Origin: Bacteroidales bacterium
Lineage (GTDB): Bacteria; Bacteroidota; Bacteroidia; Bacteroidales; UBA7960
Direction: 5' to 3'
DNA: 6,446 nt
Assembly: GCA_003557805.1 (NCBI GenBank)
Contig: PWNY01000174.1
Location: 1 to 6,446, forward strand
Part shown: piece by piece, positions 6,176 through 6,446 of the stretch
Layout of the letters: every line of letters begins with the position of its first letter
Position numbering within the stretch: the stretch's first letter is position 1
Notes under the pieces: generated by a model
Told to the model about the DNA's origin: nothing
Database searches by the model: none
Seen by the model: only the letters and a program-made list of their open reading frames with translations
Translations under genes and position numbers: made by a program

Positions 6176-6446
6176 ATGAAAAAGGCAGCACTGTTATTTT
6201 TTCTTATAGTACTGGTATTCAGCGCTAAAGCACATCGTTATGATAGTAGTTTTATAACCTTTGAACATTTTAAAGAGAAGGTGGAAAATATCAGGATTCC
6301 CGGGTTTCACTGCCCTCCTGTTTTTGATGATGTGGGCGAGATGTACCAGGTAGCCTATATCCAGGGGAACGATTTACTGGTTATTCAGCTGGAAAAAAGG
6401 CATTACCCACCTGTTTGGTCGGACGCTCCATACAGGATGAATGGAA
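6176..6446 (+). CDS. Secreted protein of unknown function, partial (C-terminus off the right edge)
   Basis: From the ATG at 6176 the frame stays open to the window edge, giving 90 residues. An in-frame TGA at 6131-6133 lies upstream, with no other ATG between. The N-terminus is a clear signal peptide: MKK, a hydrophobic core of about 12 residues and probable cleavage after AKA (17-19). There is no lipobox cysteine at that site. The mature part begins HRYDSSFITFEHF and contains IPGFHCPPVF (41-50, one Cys at 46), AYIQGNDLLVIQLEK (60-74) and HYPPVWSDAPYRMNG (76-90), suggesting alternating strands and turns. I do not recognise the family. It follows the OmpA-family gene by 73 nt on the same strand and may be cotranscribed, although a palindrome in the gap allows its own promoter. 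Its composition is visibly more AT-rich than the OmpA-family gene. Confidence 0.8.
   Translation, partial: MKKAALLFFLIVLVFSAKAHRYDSSFITFEHFKEKVENIRIPGFHCPPVFDDVGEMYQVAYIQGNDLLVIQLEKRHYPPVWSDAPYRMNG

Noticed and set aside
1..6446. CRISPR arrays, tRNA or rRNA genes, insertion sequences, phage or defence genes
   Set aside because: No regularly spaced repeats, cloverleaf-like segments, transposase or integrase motifs, or terminal inverted repeats were seen on reading both strands.

Overview
The window looks like a chromosomal stretch from a Bacteroidota bacterium, probably a Bacteroidales- or Marinilabiliales-like environmental lineage. The support is the combination of a TonB-dependent receptor with an N-terminal carboxypeptidase-regulatory-like domain, a FISUMP-type lipoprotein, a lipoprotein-type S1 sulfatase and an OmpA-family protein with a jelly-roll-like middle domain. 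The lack of strong Shine-Dalgarno sequences before the starts also fits. The exact taxon cannot be read from this sequence.

Layout. Positions 1-897 (minus strand) hold the N-terminal 299 residues of a secreted sulfatase whose C-terminus lies off the left edge. Positions 1079-1891 (minus strand) hold a complete FISUMP-domain lipoprotein, with a 9-bp stem hairpin starting one base after its stop codon. A 411-nt AT-rich gap (1892-2302) separates this leftward pair from a rightward group. It carries two inverted-repeat structures and no convincing gene. The rightward group is a 788-residue TonB-dependent outer-membrane receptor (2303-4669), a 420-residue OmpA-family protein (4840-6102) and the first 90 residues of an unrecognised secreted protein (from 6176, cut by the right edge).

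How the parts may work together. All five genes encode exported, envelope-associated proteins: two putative lipoproteins, an outer-membrane transporter, a peptidoglycan-binding OmpA-domain protein and a secreted unknown. A sulfatase near a TonB-dependent receptor is compatible with use of sulfated glycans or other sulfate esters. However, there is no SusD-like partner, glycoside hydrolase or obvious regulator here, and the sulfatase and receptor are divergently transcribed. A polysaccharide-utilisation locus is therefore not demonstrated.

No clearly new biological system is visible. The most interesting non-coding items are the 26-nt imperfect palindrome (2181-2206) and the two-part inverted repeat (1980-2054) in the divergent gap, and the perfect 14-nt palindrome (6135-6148) ahead of the last gene.
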